A stretch of DNA of 64,000 bases from Chelativorans sp. ZYF759 (GCF_012911015.1 NZ_WVVV01000016.1:33604-97603), one strand, 5' to 3'. Shown: positions 53,121 to 63,234, counted from the first letter of the stretch. Notes: a model not told the origin generated them from the sequence alone. Program-made: numbers and translations.

Positions 53121-53446
53121 GACCGAACACGCAGGCCTCGCGGCGATGCTGTGCCGCGGCAAACATTGCCACGCAGGCTCAAGCGGCGCAGGTGACGTCC
53201 GCAGAACTTCTCTAATCACCTCTGCCAATGGGCTCCCTTCTATTCATTGATGCAGCGACTGCCGGGCTCAAGGTTCTCTCCGTGGTCGATCGCGAGGATC
53301 GACGAATGTTTGCGCTGCAACGGCTGGATCGAACTGGTGTTTGCCGTTCCCTTTGGACCGCATGCCTGAGAGCGACTTCATCCGCGCAGCTGGCACGGAC
53401 GGATCTTGGTGGCTGGAAGCTATCGGTGAATCGTGAAGCGCCTTCC
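53121..53446. other. intergenic stretch without recognisable gene
   Basis: Lies between the GntR gene and an IS110 remnant. Open frames here (for example 53228-53770 plus) overlap the remnant in the wrong strand and have no family pattern. Likely the outer part of the decayed IS110 element. Confidence 0.4.
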
Positions 53447-53645
53447 TCAGGTCGTGGCGTGACGGAACGGCTCGTTCGTGTTCCAAATGGAGTGGAATAT
53501 GACGGCGAGTTTGCGCGCCGCGACAGCCTTCGTCTTCTTGAAGCAGTCCCCAGGGCTTTCAGGGAAGACGCCAACCTGGCGCGTCAGGATGACATTGGCC
53601 GCCTCGTAAAGGGTAAGGGCGGTGTCCCGGCGCCACCCTTCGCGT
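53447..53645 (-). pseudogene. IS110-family transposase C-terminal remnant
   Basis: Reads DTALTLYEAANVILTR ... KTKAVAARKLAVIFHSIWNTNEPF, the end of the Tnp_IS116/IS110/IS902 domain (LxEAAxxxLTR ... ARKLAVILHxMW). About 63 residues remain and the 5' part is lost. It sits directly upstream of the LysR gene, at the left border of the hyu region. Confidence 0.7.
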
Positions 53646-53766
53646 CGGGGCGTGAAGGACGATGTTCGAAGCCTTTGACGGCTTCGACATATTACGATTT
53701 CAGTGTATGGCTGAGGCTGCTCACGCAGCTGCTTGCGCAACCGCTGGTGCCGACAAATCAATCCGC

Positions 53767-54672
53767 ATGACCTTTGATCAGATTAAAAGCTTTTATCTTG
53801 TTGCTGCGCTGGGGACCTTCGCCAAGGCGGCGGAGCAACTGAACACCACACAGCCGACCATTTCCGCGCGAATCGCAGCGCTGGAAGATCGCTTGGGAAC
53901 CATCCTGTTCGATCGGTCAGGCCATCGCGTTGCCCTGACACCTGAAGGGCGAAGCTTCTTGCGCAGCGCCGAAAAACTCCTCGAGATCCAAGCCAAGGTG
54001 CTGATTCGCTCCGGAAATGACCAGTTGCGAGGTATCATCAGAATCGGTGCTTCCGACACGATGGCAGTTACCTGGGTTCCACCGTTTCTCGCTGAACTTC
54101 GCGCAGCATACAAGAATGCTGAGTTCGAACTCCACATCGGCCCTTCGTATCGTTTGCGCGAAGAATTGCTCGCTCGACATATTGATATTGCCTTCATCGT
54201 AGGACCGCTCTCGAACTCAGAGATCGTCAACCAACCATTTTGCGACTGCCAAATGGTGTTCGCCGCTGCACCCTCGCTGGGCTTGCATCGCCATCTGCAA
54301 ACGTCCGCTGACATCGCTCGAATGGACATCCTGACTTTTGAACGCATGACAAGACCGCATCAAGATCTTCTGCGCGATCTGCGCAAAGCCGACATTTCGC
54401 CGAGGCTCAATCCTATCAACTCACTTCCGACCATCAACCTAATGGCCCGCAAAGGCCTTGGAGTTGCGGTGGTGCCCCTATGTTCGATTGAGGAAGACAT
54501 ATCCGCAGGTAGCCTCGTCATACTTGACACCGAGCTCCAACTCAGCAGCATTCGATTTGCGGTATGTTATCTGCAAGGGCCGGACCGCCATTTTCCCGAA
54601 ATTCTGTCAGAGAGGGCCATGGCGGTTCTAAGGCGTTACCGTACCTCCGAGTCGATAAAAATTCTTTATTGA
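53767..54672 (+). CDS. LysR-family transcriptional regulator
   Basis: 301 residues from ATG 53767; an upstream in-frame part reads across the IS110 remnant and is not used. N-terminal winged helix (MTFDQIKSFYLVAALGTFAKAAEQLNTTQPTISARIAALEDRLGTILFDR) and C-terminal periplasmic-binding-like effector domain from about residue 90. Stands just before hyuA on the same strand (73 bases), so it is the likely local regulator of the hyu-enolase-TRAP operon. Confidence 0.92.
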   Translation: MTFDQIKSFYLVAALGTFAKAAEQLNTTQPTISARIAALEDRLGTILFDRSGHRVALTPEGRSFLRSAEKLLEIQAKVLIRSGNDQLRGIIRIGASDTMAVTWVPPFLAELRAAYKNAEFELHIGPSYRLREELLARHIDIAFIVGPLSNSEIVNQPFCDCQMVFAAAPSLGLHRHLQTSADIARMDILTFERMTRPHQDLLRDLRKADISPRLNPINSLPTINLMARKGLGVAVVPLCSIEEDISAGSLVILDTELQLSSIRFAVCYLQGPDRHFPEILSERAMAVLRRYRTSESIKILY

Positions 54673-54745
54673 CCTACATCGAAAATTACATTTGGAACTG
54701 ATGGACGTACCCGTCTACCCTGCGGCTCTTGAGTAAAGAGGGCAG

Positions 54746-56824
54746 ATGGCGATGAGTTCGGTTAGAATTGGCGTTGATATTGGCGGCACGTTTACCGATG
54801 TTACGGTGCTCAATGAAGAAGATGGTAATGTAACCATCGCAAAGGTGCCCAGTCGCAAGAGCGATCCGGGCGGCGCATTGCTGGACGGTGTAAATGCCGG
54901 CCTCATAGCAGCCGGCATCGATGCTGCCAGCGTGACATTGCTAGTACACGGCACGACCATAGTCACCAACGCGGTCCTCGAAAATAAACTTCCGAGAACC
55001 GCGTTGATAACCACCAAAGGGTTCAGGGACGTATTGGAGATCGGGCGACATTTCCGTCCTGATATGTATGATCTCCAACAAGATCGGGTCCCTCCCATAA
55101 TTCCCCGAAATCGTCGCTACGGTCTTGCTGAACGGATATCCGCCGCTGGCGAGGTCCTTGTCAGGCCAGAAGAGGCAGACTTCGACAATATTCTTGAAAG
55201 TATAAAGGCAGATAATGTCGAAGCAGTCGCGATCTGCTTTCTCAACTCCTATGTTAATCCAGAGAATGAAGCGCTTGTGCTCGGATGGCTCAACCAAAAA
55301 ATGGCCAGTCTGGCCGTTTCTGCTTCGTATGATGTGTGCCGCGAAATGCGGGAATTCGAGCGCGTCAGTACCGTCTCGGTTAATGCGGCAGCGATACCAT
55401 TAGTTGCTAAATATCTAAGTGAGATAACGCCAAATATTCGTGGTGTTCTGCCCAACGCCAAAGTTCTTCTGATGCAGTCGAATGGAGGATCTCTGACAGT
55501 CCATGCTGCAAGGAACTATCCAGCACGTATTTTGACCTCTGGGCCAGCCGGCGGTGCCTTGGCGGTCCAGCGGATGAGCCGAGACATGAAATATCCGAGT
55601 CTACTCGGCGTCGATATGGGGGGTACGAGTACGGATATTTCGCTGATCCAGGATGGCGAATTACAGATGACGACTGAAGCCGACGTGGCCGGACGTCCAA
55701 TCAAGTTGCCCATGATAGCCATCAACACGATTGGAGCCGGTGCGGGCAGTATAGCTTGGCTGGATGAGGTTAAGGGGCTGCATGTAGGTCCGCATAGCGC
55801 AGGGTCGGATCCTGGACCGGTAGCCTACGGCAAGGGCGGAACCCAACCGACGGTGACCGATGCCAATATTGTACTAGGGCGTCTCTTGCCGCAATTTTTC
55901 GCCGGCGGTCGCATCGAGCTCGACGTGGAGGGCTCGCGGCGAGCTATCAAGGAGCAGATCGGAGATCCCCTAGACATGTCCGTGGAAGAGGCCGCGCTCG
56001 GCATTGTCCGCATCGCAAACGCCAATATGGAGCGGGCTGTTCGCGTTTCTTCAGCCGAAAAGGGTTATGACCCGCGAACTATGACCATGGTTGCATTCGG
56101 TGGAGCCGGTCCAATGCATGCTGCGGCGCTGGCGAAGTCGGCCGGGATGCCAACGGTGCTGGTGCCAGACAAACCCGGTGTGTTTTCGGCGGTGGGTCTC
56201 GTCATGGCGGATATCCGTCATGATTTTGTCCGAACGTGGATTTTGCGCGGAGAAGATATTGCCCCCGATGTGCTGAAGGAGATCTATGAGCAGCTAGAGA
56301 CCCTCGGCCGAGAAGCATTGGATGCCGATGCAGTTCCAGCTAAAAGGCAGCGCCTCACACGCACCGCAGACATGCGGTATGTAGGGCAGGCTTATGAGAT
56401 CAACGTAACTCTGCCGGATGGAGAAATTGACGCCGCGTTGATCAAAGTCTTGTCCGACAGGTTCCACGCCCACCATAATCAACTCTACGCCCATTTTCAT
56501 CCAGACAAGCAGATTGAATTCGTCAGCGGGCGTCTGATCGCGAATGGTCTGATGTCGGCGCCACCTATGCGCCAATACAAAACCGATGGAGGCGGGTGCC
56601 CCGCCAAACTTGGTGACCACCGCATCTATTTCGAAGAAGTTGGCGGCTACGCGGATACGCCGATTTATTCTCGCGAAGTGCTTACTCCCGGGATGGTCGT
56701 TCAAGGGCCCGCGGTCGTTGTCCAGCTCGACACTACGATCATTATCCATCCCGGACAGTCCGCTACCATCGATAGCCATGCAAATCTGCTGATCGCCACG
56801 GGGGGAGAAGCCCATGCGCGTTAA
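54746..56824 (+). CDS. hyuA: hydantoinase/5-oxoprolinase subunit A
   Basis: 692 residues from ATG 54746 (AGAGGG upstream). ASKHA-fold ATPase subunit: RIGVDIGGTFTDVTVL at the N-terminus, phosphate-2 motif LGVDMGGTSTDISLI near residue 290 and the hydantoinase A core VALFGGAGPMHA-like MVAFGGAGPMHAAALA near 450. With HyuB it opens a cyclic imide or lactam (hydantoin, N-methylhydantoin, 5-oxoproline or acetophenone-type substrate) using ATP. Which ring is used cannot be told from sequence. Overlaps hyuB by 11 bases. Confidence 0.93.
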   Translation: MAMSSVRIGVDIGGTFTDVTVLNEEDGNVTIAKVPSRKSDPGGALLDGVNAGLIAAGIDAASVTLLVHGTTIVTNAVLENKLPRTALITTKGFRDVLEIGRHFRPDMYDLQQDRVPPIIPRNRRYGLAERISAAGEVLVRPEEADFDNILESIKADNVEAVAICFLNSYVNPENEALVLGWLNQKMASLAVSASYDVCREMREFERVSTVSVNAAAIPLVAKYLSEITPNIRGVLPNAKVLLMQSNGGSLTVHAARNYPARILTSGPAGGALAVQRMSRDMKYPSLLGVDMGGTSTDISLIQDGELQMTTEADVAGRPIKLPMIAINTIGAGAGSIAWLDEVKGLHVGPHSAGSDPGPVAYGKGGTQPTVTDANIVLGRLLPQFFAGGRIELDVEGSRRAIKEQIGDPLDMSVEEAALGIVRIANANMERAVRVSSAEKGYDPRTMTMVAFGGAGPMHAAALAKSAGMPTVLVPDKPGVFSAVGLVMADIRHDFVRTWILRGEDIAPDVLKEIYEQLETLGREALDADAVPAKRQRLTRTADMRYVGQAYEINVTLPDGEIDAALIKVLSDRFHAHHNQLYAHFHPDKQIEFVSGRLIANGLMSAPPMRQYKTDGGGCPAKLGDHRIYFEEVGGYADTPIYSREVLTPGMVVQGPAVVVQLDTTIIIHPGQSATIDSHANLLIATGGEAHAR

Positions 56825-58493
56825 CCCGTTTACCTTCGAGATCGTGAACAACGCTTTGATCGGAGTGGCCGATCAAATGGCAGCGACGATCTTGCGAACC
56901 TCCTATTCCACAGTTGTACGCGAGATGCTCGACTATTCCACCGCAGTCTTTGATCCGCAAGGTCACATCATCGCACAATCCTGCCGAATTCCCATCCACC
57001 TCAACTCCATGTCGAGGTCTTTGAGGACGACGCTGGAAGGGATCATTCCGATAGAGGAATGGAACGAGGGCGACATCATCATCACCAACGATCCCTATCT
57101 CGGCGGTCAGCATCTTCCCGACGTGCAGACCTTTATGCCCGTATTCGTGGGCGGCGAGATTGTCGCGATTTGCGGCACGCTGGATCACCATCTCGATGTC
57201 GGCGGAATGCGCCCGGGATCTTATGCCGGCGATGCAGTCGAGATATTCCAGGAAGGTCTACGCATTCCGCCGTTCAAGCTCTTCGAGAAGGGCGAGGCCA
57301 ATAAGCGGTTTCTCGCCATTTTCGATGCGAACGTGCGACAGCCAGAACAGACTGGGGGTGATCTGCGCGCCCAAGCAGCTGCATTGAGCATCGGACGCGA
57401 CGGAGTTCTTGAACTTGTCGAGCGCTATGGACGCGAGACTTTCGAGGACTGTCTCCTCGATGCGATCGACATTTCGGAAGCAAGGATGCGAGCCAAGATC
57501 CGTGAACTGCCCGAGGGTGAGTACAGCGGCGAGTATTGGGTGGACGACGACGGAATCACCGACGAACGCATCAAAATCAAGGTCAAGCTTACTATCAAGG
57601 ACGGCACCATCCACGTGGACTTTGAGGGCACCGACAAGCAACGCCGGGCCCCTACGAACGCGACGATCTCATCGACAGAATCGGCGACCTATTTCTCGAT
57701 TCTGTCGATCCTCGATCCGACGATCTCGGCAAATTATGGGCTCTACAAGCCGATCAGCATATTTGCGCCTACAGGTACCGTCGTGAATGCCGAATCCCCG
57801 GCACCGGTGGTCGGGCGAAACACGATATGCCATACCATTGTGAGTGCGATCATGATGGCACTATCAAAGGTCGTGCCGGAGCGAGTCACGGCCGGATACT
57901 ACGCGAACTCGAACGTACACATCCTCTCGGGTGATGGCACGGGCGATATCCCGCCATGGATCCTCTTCGACATTGAAGTCGGTGGCGGGGGAGCGCGCTT
58001 AACGAAAGACGGTGTCGATTGCTGGTCGCAAGGTATCCACAACTTGGCCAATACGCCGATCGAAATGATCGAAGCCATGTATCCCCTCCAGTTCACTTGC
58101 TATGAGTTTCTGGAGGATACAGGCGGGGCAGGGCGGACGCGTGGCGGTCTTGGCGTTCGGCGTGATATCCGGTTTCTTGACAAGAGCGGGACGCTGGAGA
58201 CGCAGTTCGACAAATTCAAAGTAGAGCCATTTGGGCTGGAGGGTGGCATGCCCGGAGCGACCGGCAAGCTGTTTCTAAACCCCGACAGCAATTCGCCGCT
58301 GCCACTACGCTCTAAAACTATGAACCAGCGGATGGTAAAAGACGATATTTTCTCAATGTTCACCCAGGGTGGCGGAGGCTATGGCTCCCCTACTGAGCGC
58401 AACCAGGAGGCGATACGGCGTGATGTCGTCGAAGGGAAGCTAACACCCGAGCGTGCCCAAGCGGATTATGGCGTAAAGGTCGATGTCAAATGA
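56814..58493 (+). CDS. hyuB: hydantoinase/5-oxoprolinase subunit B
   Basis: 559 residues. HyuB family: MRVNPFTFEIVNNALIGVADQMAATILRTSYSTVVREMLDYSTAVFD, then the metal-site region ITNDPYLGGQHLPDVQTFMPVF ... CGTLDHHLDVGGMRPGS (His and Asp ligands), and C-terminal GGGGYGSPTERNQEAIRRDVVEGKLTPERAQADYGV, which is diagnostic. Partner of HyuA. Its stop overlaps the next start (ATGA). Confidence 0.94.
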   Translation: MRVNPFTFEIVNNALIGVADQMAATILRTSYSTVVREMLDYSTAVFDPQGHIIAQSCRIPIHLNSMSRSLRTTLEGIIPIEEWNEGDIIITNDPYLGGQHLPDVQTFMPVFVGGEIVAICGTLDHHLDVGGMRPGSYAGDAVEIFQEGLRIPPFKLFEKGEANKRFLAIFDANVRQPEQTGGDLRAQAAALSIGRDGVLELVERYGRETFEDCLLDAIDISEARMRAKIRELPEGEYSGEYWVDDDGITDERIKIKVKLTIKDGTIHVDFEGTDKQRRAPTNATISSTESATYFSILSILDPTISANYGLYKPISIFAPTGTVVNAESPAPVVGRNTICHTIVSAIMMALSKVVPERVTAGYYANSNVHILSGDGTGDIPPWILFDIEVGGGGARLTKDGVDCWSQGIHNLANTPIEMIEAMYPLQFTCYEFLEDTGGAGRTRGGLGVRRDIRFLDKSGTLETQFDKFKVEPFGLEGGMPGATGKLFLNPDSNSPLPLRSKTMNQRMVKDDIFSMFTQGGGGYGSPTERNQEAIRRDVVEGKLTPERAQADYGVKVDVK

Positions 58494-59644
58494 GAATCAC
58501 GGCTTTAGATCCAGTCGTGATCCAGCTACCCGGCCGAACTGAATATGGCTGGCGTTCCCTAGAGGTGCCGATCGGGCGCTATGTGATCCTGCGCATCGAG
58601 ACCGACAGTCACATCGTCGGACTGGGCGAAGCGCCGGCTATTCTGAGCTGGGGCGGTGAGAACCAACGCTATTTCGGAGAAGATTCTGAGATTGTATGCC
58701 ACCTAATCGTCAACGTCCTGGCGCGGAAACTGATTGGACGCGATCCCAGAGACATAAAGGGCGCGCTGGCGATGATGGACCGCGTCGTCCGTGGTTTCCC
58801 TTACACCAAGGCGATGATCGAAAGCGCACTCTTGGACATCACGGGGAAATTTGCCAATTTGCCAGTCTATCAGCTTCTGGGTGGTGCCGCGCGCACGAAG
58901 ATCCCAGTTTGCCATAGCATAGGTATCGATAGTCCCACAAAGGCCGCTGATACCGCCGTTCAGGTCGTTGAGGATGGTATAGGGTATCTCCAGATCAAGG
59001 TTCCGGGAGATCCGGCGACCGATCTCGCCATCGTCCAGGCGGTTCGCAAGGCGGTGGGTGACGCTGTTGTCATCTATCCCGACATCAATCGGGGCTACCG
59101 CGACACCAAGACAGCGATCAACAGCATCCGTGCAATGGCTGGTGAAGCTGGCATTTCGGCCGTCGAACAGCCGGTCGAAGGCATCGACATGATGGCACAA
59201 ATTACCAAATCCGTGGACGTTCCAGTAATCGTGGACGAAGGTTGCTGGTCTCCCTTCGACGCACTGGAAATCGTACGCCGACAGTCCGCCGATATCATTT
59301 CGATTTACTACACCAAGTCAGGGGGATTGACCCGGGCAATGGAGATCGGCGCAATCGGGCGTTCAGCTGGTATGCCGATGAACGTTAATGGATCGCTGGA
59401 AGGGGGGGTCGGAAATGCCGCGAATCTTCACCTGTCTGCTGCGCTTGAGGGCCAGATTCTACCCAGCGTAATTACGATCAACACGCTGGAAGGTCGGGAG
59501 CAAACGAAGGTCGCGGGCGTATTCTATTTGGATGACGTGATCACAGAACCGTTTGCCTATGCCAATGGTTGCCTCTGGGTATCTGACAAGCCGGGTCTCG
59601 GAGTTGAGCTCGATATGGATAAAATAGAGAAATACAGAACGTAA
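58490..59644 (+). CDS. mandelate racemase/muconate lactonizing enzyme family protein (enolase superfamily)
   Basis: 384 residues. N-terminal capping domain (about 1-125) and TIM barrel. Metal ligands are visible as Asp in IYPDINRGY, Glu in AVEQPVEG and Asp/Glu in VIVDEGCW. The active-site Lys residues are in LQIKVPGD and in YYTKSGGL, so it belongs to the MLE-like subgroup (Lys on both sides) rather than the mandelate racemase subgroup. Reactions in that group are cycloisomerisation, racemisation or N-acylamino-acid/dipeptide epimerisation. In an operon with a hydantoinase, racemisation of the ring or opened product is an attractive but unproven role. Confidence 0.92.
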   Translation: MRITALDPVVIQLPGRTEYGWRSLEVPIGRYVILRIETDSHIVGLGEAPAILSWGGENQRYFGEDSEIVCHLIVNVLARKLIGRDPRDIKGALAMMDRVVRGFPYTKAMIESALLDITGKFANLPVYQLLGGAARTKIPVCHSIGIDSPTKAADTAVQVVEDGIGYLQIKVPGDPATDLAIVQAVRKAVGDAVVIYPDINRGYRDTKTAINSIRAMAGEAGISAVEQPVEGIDMMAQITKSVDVPVIVDEGCWSPFDALEIVRRQSADIISIYYTKSGGLTRAMEIGAIGRSAGMPMNVNGSLEGGVGNAANLHLSAALEGQILPSVITINTLEGREQTKVAGVFYLDDVITEPFAYANGCLWVSDKPGLGVELDMDKIEKYRT

Positions 59645-59739
59645 TGCCCAGCTGAAAGTAAAATCCATTCCGGTTCCCATCATCGGAAATGGTAATATAA
59701 GATGGGAAATAATATATAAGGAACCAGGAGATCAAAAAA

Positions 59740-60801
59740 ATGAAACGGACTTTCATCGTTGGAACGTCACTGGCCGCTTTTCTTTTCGCTGGAGTCGCAC
59801 TTGCGCAGGACGTAACACCAAGATCGTTTTCCTATGTAGGAAGTTGGAGTAGCCTACTGAACTACCGTTCATTCGAAGAGCCGTTCTGGGGGGAGAAGAT
59901 TACAGAAGCGACGGAAGGCAAATGGTCTGCAGATCTGACAACATTTGATCAAATGGGCTTGAACGGGTCAGAGATATTTAGGATGCTATCAACTGGTGCA
60001 TTTAGCATAGGCACCACGGATGTCGCATATATCCTATCCAATGCCCCCGCTCTCGGCGGATCGAATCTTCCGGTTCTTATCACTAGCCAAGAGATGGCAA
60101 ATGACGTTATGGCAGTCTATCGTCCCGTTATCGAGGAAATAATAGCAGAGACATTCTCAGGCGCGAAGTTGCTGGGAACTTCACACTTTCCGCAGCAGGC
60201 GTTATTCTGCAGGGATGCAATTGCCAATATGAGCGACCTCAATGGTAAGAAGATTCGCGCAACAGGACGAAGCGTTGCGCAATTTCTCGATGCCATAGGC
60301 GCAGCAGGTGTTACCATATCCTTTGCAGAGGTGCCGGGAGCGTTGCAGCGTGGTGTAATCGATTGTGCATTCACCGGTACACTCTCGGGCTATCAGGCCG
60401 GCTGGTTTGAAGTTGCAAGCCATCTTTATACACTGCCGGTGGCTGGGTGGGATTTCATACTTACAGCGATGAACGGTGATGAATGGAATTCATTGACGTC
60501 TGTAGAACAGGAACTATTGCTCAATGAGGTAAAGCAAAATTATGAAATACCAGCGTGGGAAGGTGCTGCTGCCGCTTACGAGGAAGGCGTAAATTGTTTG
60601 ACCGGCATAGGAGAATGCACGCATGGGACTGCCGCAAATATGGTTCTTGTCGACGTTACTGAAGAAGATCTCCAATCAGCGCGCAGAATTTCTGTGGAAG
60701 AAGTCATCCCTTTGTGGGTGGATCTAGTCGACTCGGAAACTGTTGATAGGTGGAATGAAACCGTCGGCCAAGTCACAGGGCTGGCACTCGACTCAAAATA
60801 G
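59740..60801 (+). CDS. dctP: TRAP transporter substrate-binding protein DctP
   Basis: 353 residues with signal peptide 1-22 (MKRTFIVGTSLAAFLFAGVALA). Periplasmic DctP-type receptor: region GKKIRATGRSVAQFLDAIGAAGVTISFAEVPGALQRGVIDCAFTGTLSGY contains the conserved Arg (RATG) that binds the carboxylate of the ligand in this family. Ribosome site AGGAG 59729. The preceding 95 bases are very AT-rich (TAATATAAG, AATAATATATAAGG) and probably hold a promoter, so the transporter may be transcribed separately from hyuAB. Codons here are AT-richer than in the backbone genes. Confidence 0.93.
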   Translation: MKRTFIVGTSLAAFLFAGVALAQDVTPRSFSYVGSWSSLLNYRSFEEPFWGEKITEATEGKWSADLTTFDQMGLNGSEIFRMLSTGAFSIGTTDVAYILSNAPALGGSNLPVLITSQEMANDVMAVYRPVIEEIIAETFSGAKLLGTSHFPQQALFCRDAIANMSDLNGKKIRATGRSVAQFLDAIGAAGVTISFAEVPGALQRGVIDCAFTGTLSGYQAGWFEVASHLYTLPVAGWDFILTAMNGDEWNSLTSVEQELLLNEVKQNYEIPAWEGAAAAYEEGVNCLTGIGECTHGTAANMVLVDVTEEDLQSARRISVEEVIPLWVDLVDSETVDRWNETVGQVTGLALDSK

Positions 60802-60993
60802 TCAGCAAGCAGGCCATTGAAGAGTGGAGCGGGTCCGCCTGCCCAATTATCTTCAATGGCCCACCTTCTTGCTCTCGACCGCCGGGAAGGAGTAGCGAGC
60901 GAGTGTTTGGCCGCCCACGTGGTTGTAATGCGACTGCACCCATTATGTGGCCGATCGCGCTCGAAGCGGAAACATATCTCAAAGGGCATTGCC

Positions 60994-61560
60994 ATGTTTG
61001 ACTTCTGCGTCCGGACGGCAGACCGTTCCATACGGATTCTAGCAATCGGTTCACGGTATTTGGCGCGACTTTCTGGTGTCGTTGTCGTGCTGATTGTCGT
61101 GGTTATTTCGGCAGAAATATTCTCGCGAATTTTATTTGGCCGATCTATGGGGTTCTCAACGGAAGTATCTGGCTACGCCCTTGCCATCTGCGTTACTTGG
61201 CCGCTTGCTCACGTATTGCATCGTCGAGGCCATATCCGTATCGACGCAGTGCACAATACGGTTCCTTATCCGGTGCAGGCATTTATCGATGTGATTGCAC
61301 TGGCGGCGTTTGGTGTTGTTGCATACTACGTGGCCGACGCAAGCATAAGAACGGCCGCAACGTCGCTTAGGTATGGAGATATAGCAAATACTTCATTGGG
61401 CACTCCTCTATGGATACCCCAGGCGGTTTGGGCGTTTGGTTTTGCTTGGTTCTGCCTGAATCTGTACGTGTTGCTTCTTCGGATTGTGATCGCTCTTTTC
61501 CAAAGAAGATACAGCGACGTCAGGGAGTTAGCCGGCAGCAGTGCCGACACGATCGATTAG
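60994..61560 (+). CDS. dctQ: TRAP transporter small permease DctQ
   Basis: 188 residues from ATG 60994 with AAAGGG upstream; the longer frame to 60817 has no site. Four membrane segments (SGVVVVLIVVVISAEIFSRILF, VSGYALAICVTWPLAHVL, FIDVIALAAFGVVAYYV and IPQAVWAFGFAWFCLNLYVLLL). Fits the small 4-helix subunit that pairs with DctM. The 190 bases before it show no other gene. Confidence 0.9.
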   Translation: MFDFCVRTADRSIRILAIGSRYLARLSGVVVVLIVVVISAEIFSRILFGRSMGFSTEVSGYALAICVTWPLAHVLHRRGHIRIDAVHNTVPYPVQAFIDVIALAAFGVVAYYVADASIRTAATSLRYGDIANTSLGTPLWIPQAVWAFGFAWFCLNLYVLLLRIVIALFQRRYSDVRELAGSSADTID

Positions 61561-61583
61561 TTTGGAAGGCCCAGGAGTAGAAA

Positions 61584-62867
61584 ATGATAGCAACGGCAAT
61601 TCTTGCACTTCTTGCGCTTCTGGCAACGAGCGTGGCGGTGGCAGCGTCAATAATCGCGCTTGGTCTGCTATTGGGAGCTGTATATTCGGCGTTCCCCGTG
61701 CACTTGGCGATGGGGGAGGTTCTCTGGTCGGCTTCCAACAGTTTCCTACTTATCGCCATTCCACTCTTCGTGCTCATCGGAGAGATTCTTGTCCGCGCCG
61801 GACTTGCTGCCAAGATGTATAGGGCGATGGAGTTGTGGTTGTCATGGCTGCCGGGCGGATTGCTCCATGCAAACATTGGTACGGCCACATTGTTTTCTGC
61901 CACATCAGGATCTAGTGTTGCAACAGCGGCAATTGTTGGATCGGTCGCGATGCCCCAAGCAAAAGAGTTGGGTTATGATCAACGATTGTTTGCGGGCTCG
62001 ATTGCGGCGGGCGGTACGCTCGGAATCTTGATCCCGCCCTCCATTAGTCTGATTATCTATGGTTTCCTGACCCAGACGTCAGTTCCAAAACTATTCGCTG
62101 CCGGACTTTTACCGGGGTTTCTGCTCGCACTAATGTTTATGCTGTGTACAGCGCTTATATGCATCATCAACCCAAAGGCCGGAGGTCCGCGGCGACACTA
62201 CGACTGGCCTATGCGTATTCGTGCACTGATCCATCTTGTGCCGATAGTGGTTCTGTTCGGGCTAATCGTTGGACCGATTTATGCTGGCTGGGCGACGCCG
62301 ACCGAAGGGGCGGCTCTGGGTGTAGTCGGCGCACTTGTTATCGCGGCAACAATCGGAACGCTGAATGTTCGTATGTTGATAGAGGTACTCGACGGTACTA
62401 TGCGAACGACCGGGATGATCCTATTGATTGTAGTTGCCGCATACTATCTCAACTACGTTCTAGCTGTAATAGGCATCAACATCAGGATCGAAGAATTTGT
62501 TCGGAGTTCCGGATTGGGTCCGTTTGAGACATTGATGATGGTAATTTTGTTGTACTTTATTCTTGGGCTTTTTATAGAAACAATATCGCTGTTGGTCATC
62601 ACTGTTCCGATTGTATTTCCTATCATGATGTCGGTAGGGTATGATCCAGTCTGGTTCGGTATCTTGGTTATCCTCATGATCGAACTTGCGCTTATTACCC
62701 CGCCAGTAGGACTCAATCTCTTTGTTGTCCAGAGTGTCCGAACTGAAGGGAAGTTTCGTGATGTAGTAGTAGGTGCGATTCCCTATGTTGGTGTAATGAT
62801 AGTGGCGGTCATAGGGCTTGTAGTATTTCCCGAGATCGCAACGTTTCTTCCGGGTGTACTCGATTGA
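61584..62867 (+). CDS. dctM: TRAP transporter large permease DctM
   Basis: 427 residues, 12 or more hydrophobic segments, with the DctM signatures MYRAMELWLSWLPGGLLHANIGTATLFSATSGSSVATAAIVGSVAMP and AGGTLGILIPPSISLIIYG. Ends with the family's PVGLNLFVVQSVR motif. It uses the sodium gradient to take up the ligand delivered by DctP. Last gene of the operon. Confidence 0.94.
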   Translation: MIATAILALLALLATSVAVAASIIALGLLLGAVYSAFPVHLAMGEVLWSASNSFLLIAIPLFVLIGEILVRAGLAAKMYRAMELWLSWLPGGLLHANIGTATLFSATSGSSVATAAIVGSVAMPQAKELGYDQRLFAGSIAAGGTLGILIPPSISLIIYGFLTQTSVPKLFAAGLLPGFLLALMFMLCTALICIINPKAGGPRRHYDWPMRIRALIHLVPIVVLFGLIVGPIYAGWATPTEGAALGVVGALVIAATIGTLNVRMLIEVLDGTMRTTGMILLIVVAAYYLNYVLAVIGINIRIEEFVRSSGLGPFETLMMVILLYFILGLFIETISLLVITVPIVFPIMMSVGYDPVWFGILVILMIELALITPPVGLNLFVVQSVRTEGKFRDVVVGAIPYVGVMIVAVIGLVVFPEIATFLPGVLD

Positions 62868-63234
62868 TAGTCGTGTGGCATCAAGAAAAGTGTTAACGAA
62901 AGTCGCAGTGCGGTCTCTTCGCCGGGGCAGGTGAATTGGGTGGTCTACGTATCCCGATCATCCTTCTGCGTGGAGAAGTGTAGGAAAAAATGTAGTTTGT
63001 GGGGAAAGATGTCATGGATCCCTTGTGGGTTTTGTACCTTAGCGAGAACAAGCCAGACGATGATGGTGATGCGCCTGGGGCATCAATCTTAAACCAGGAG
63101 CAGTCCAGAGGATCGCGGTCGCAAGGGCGGGGTCGGCGCTCGCTAGACTCAGAATTATCCTCAAAGCCTGCGCTCGCTGACCGCGACCCATGACCGGAAA
63201 ATAGGGGTGGGGCAATTACCCTTCGCAAGTAGCC
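62868..63234. other. intergenic stretch without recognisable gene
   Basis: Open frames on both strands are short, without ribosome sites or family patterns. It separates the TRAP operon from mobile-element debris. Confidence 0.45.

Noticed and set aside
53228..53770. 180-codon plus-strand frame before the LysR gene
   Set aside because: Lies opposite an IS110 transposase remnant and shows no family pattern.
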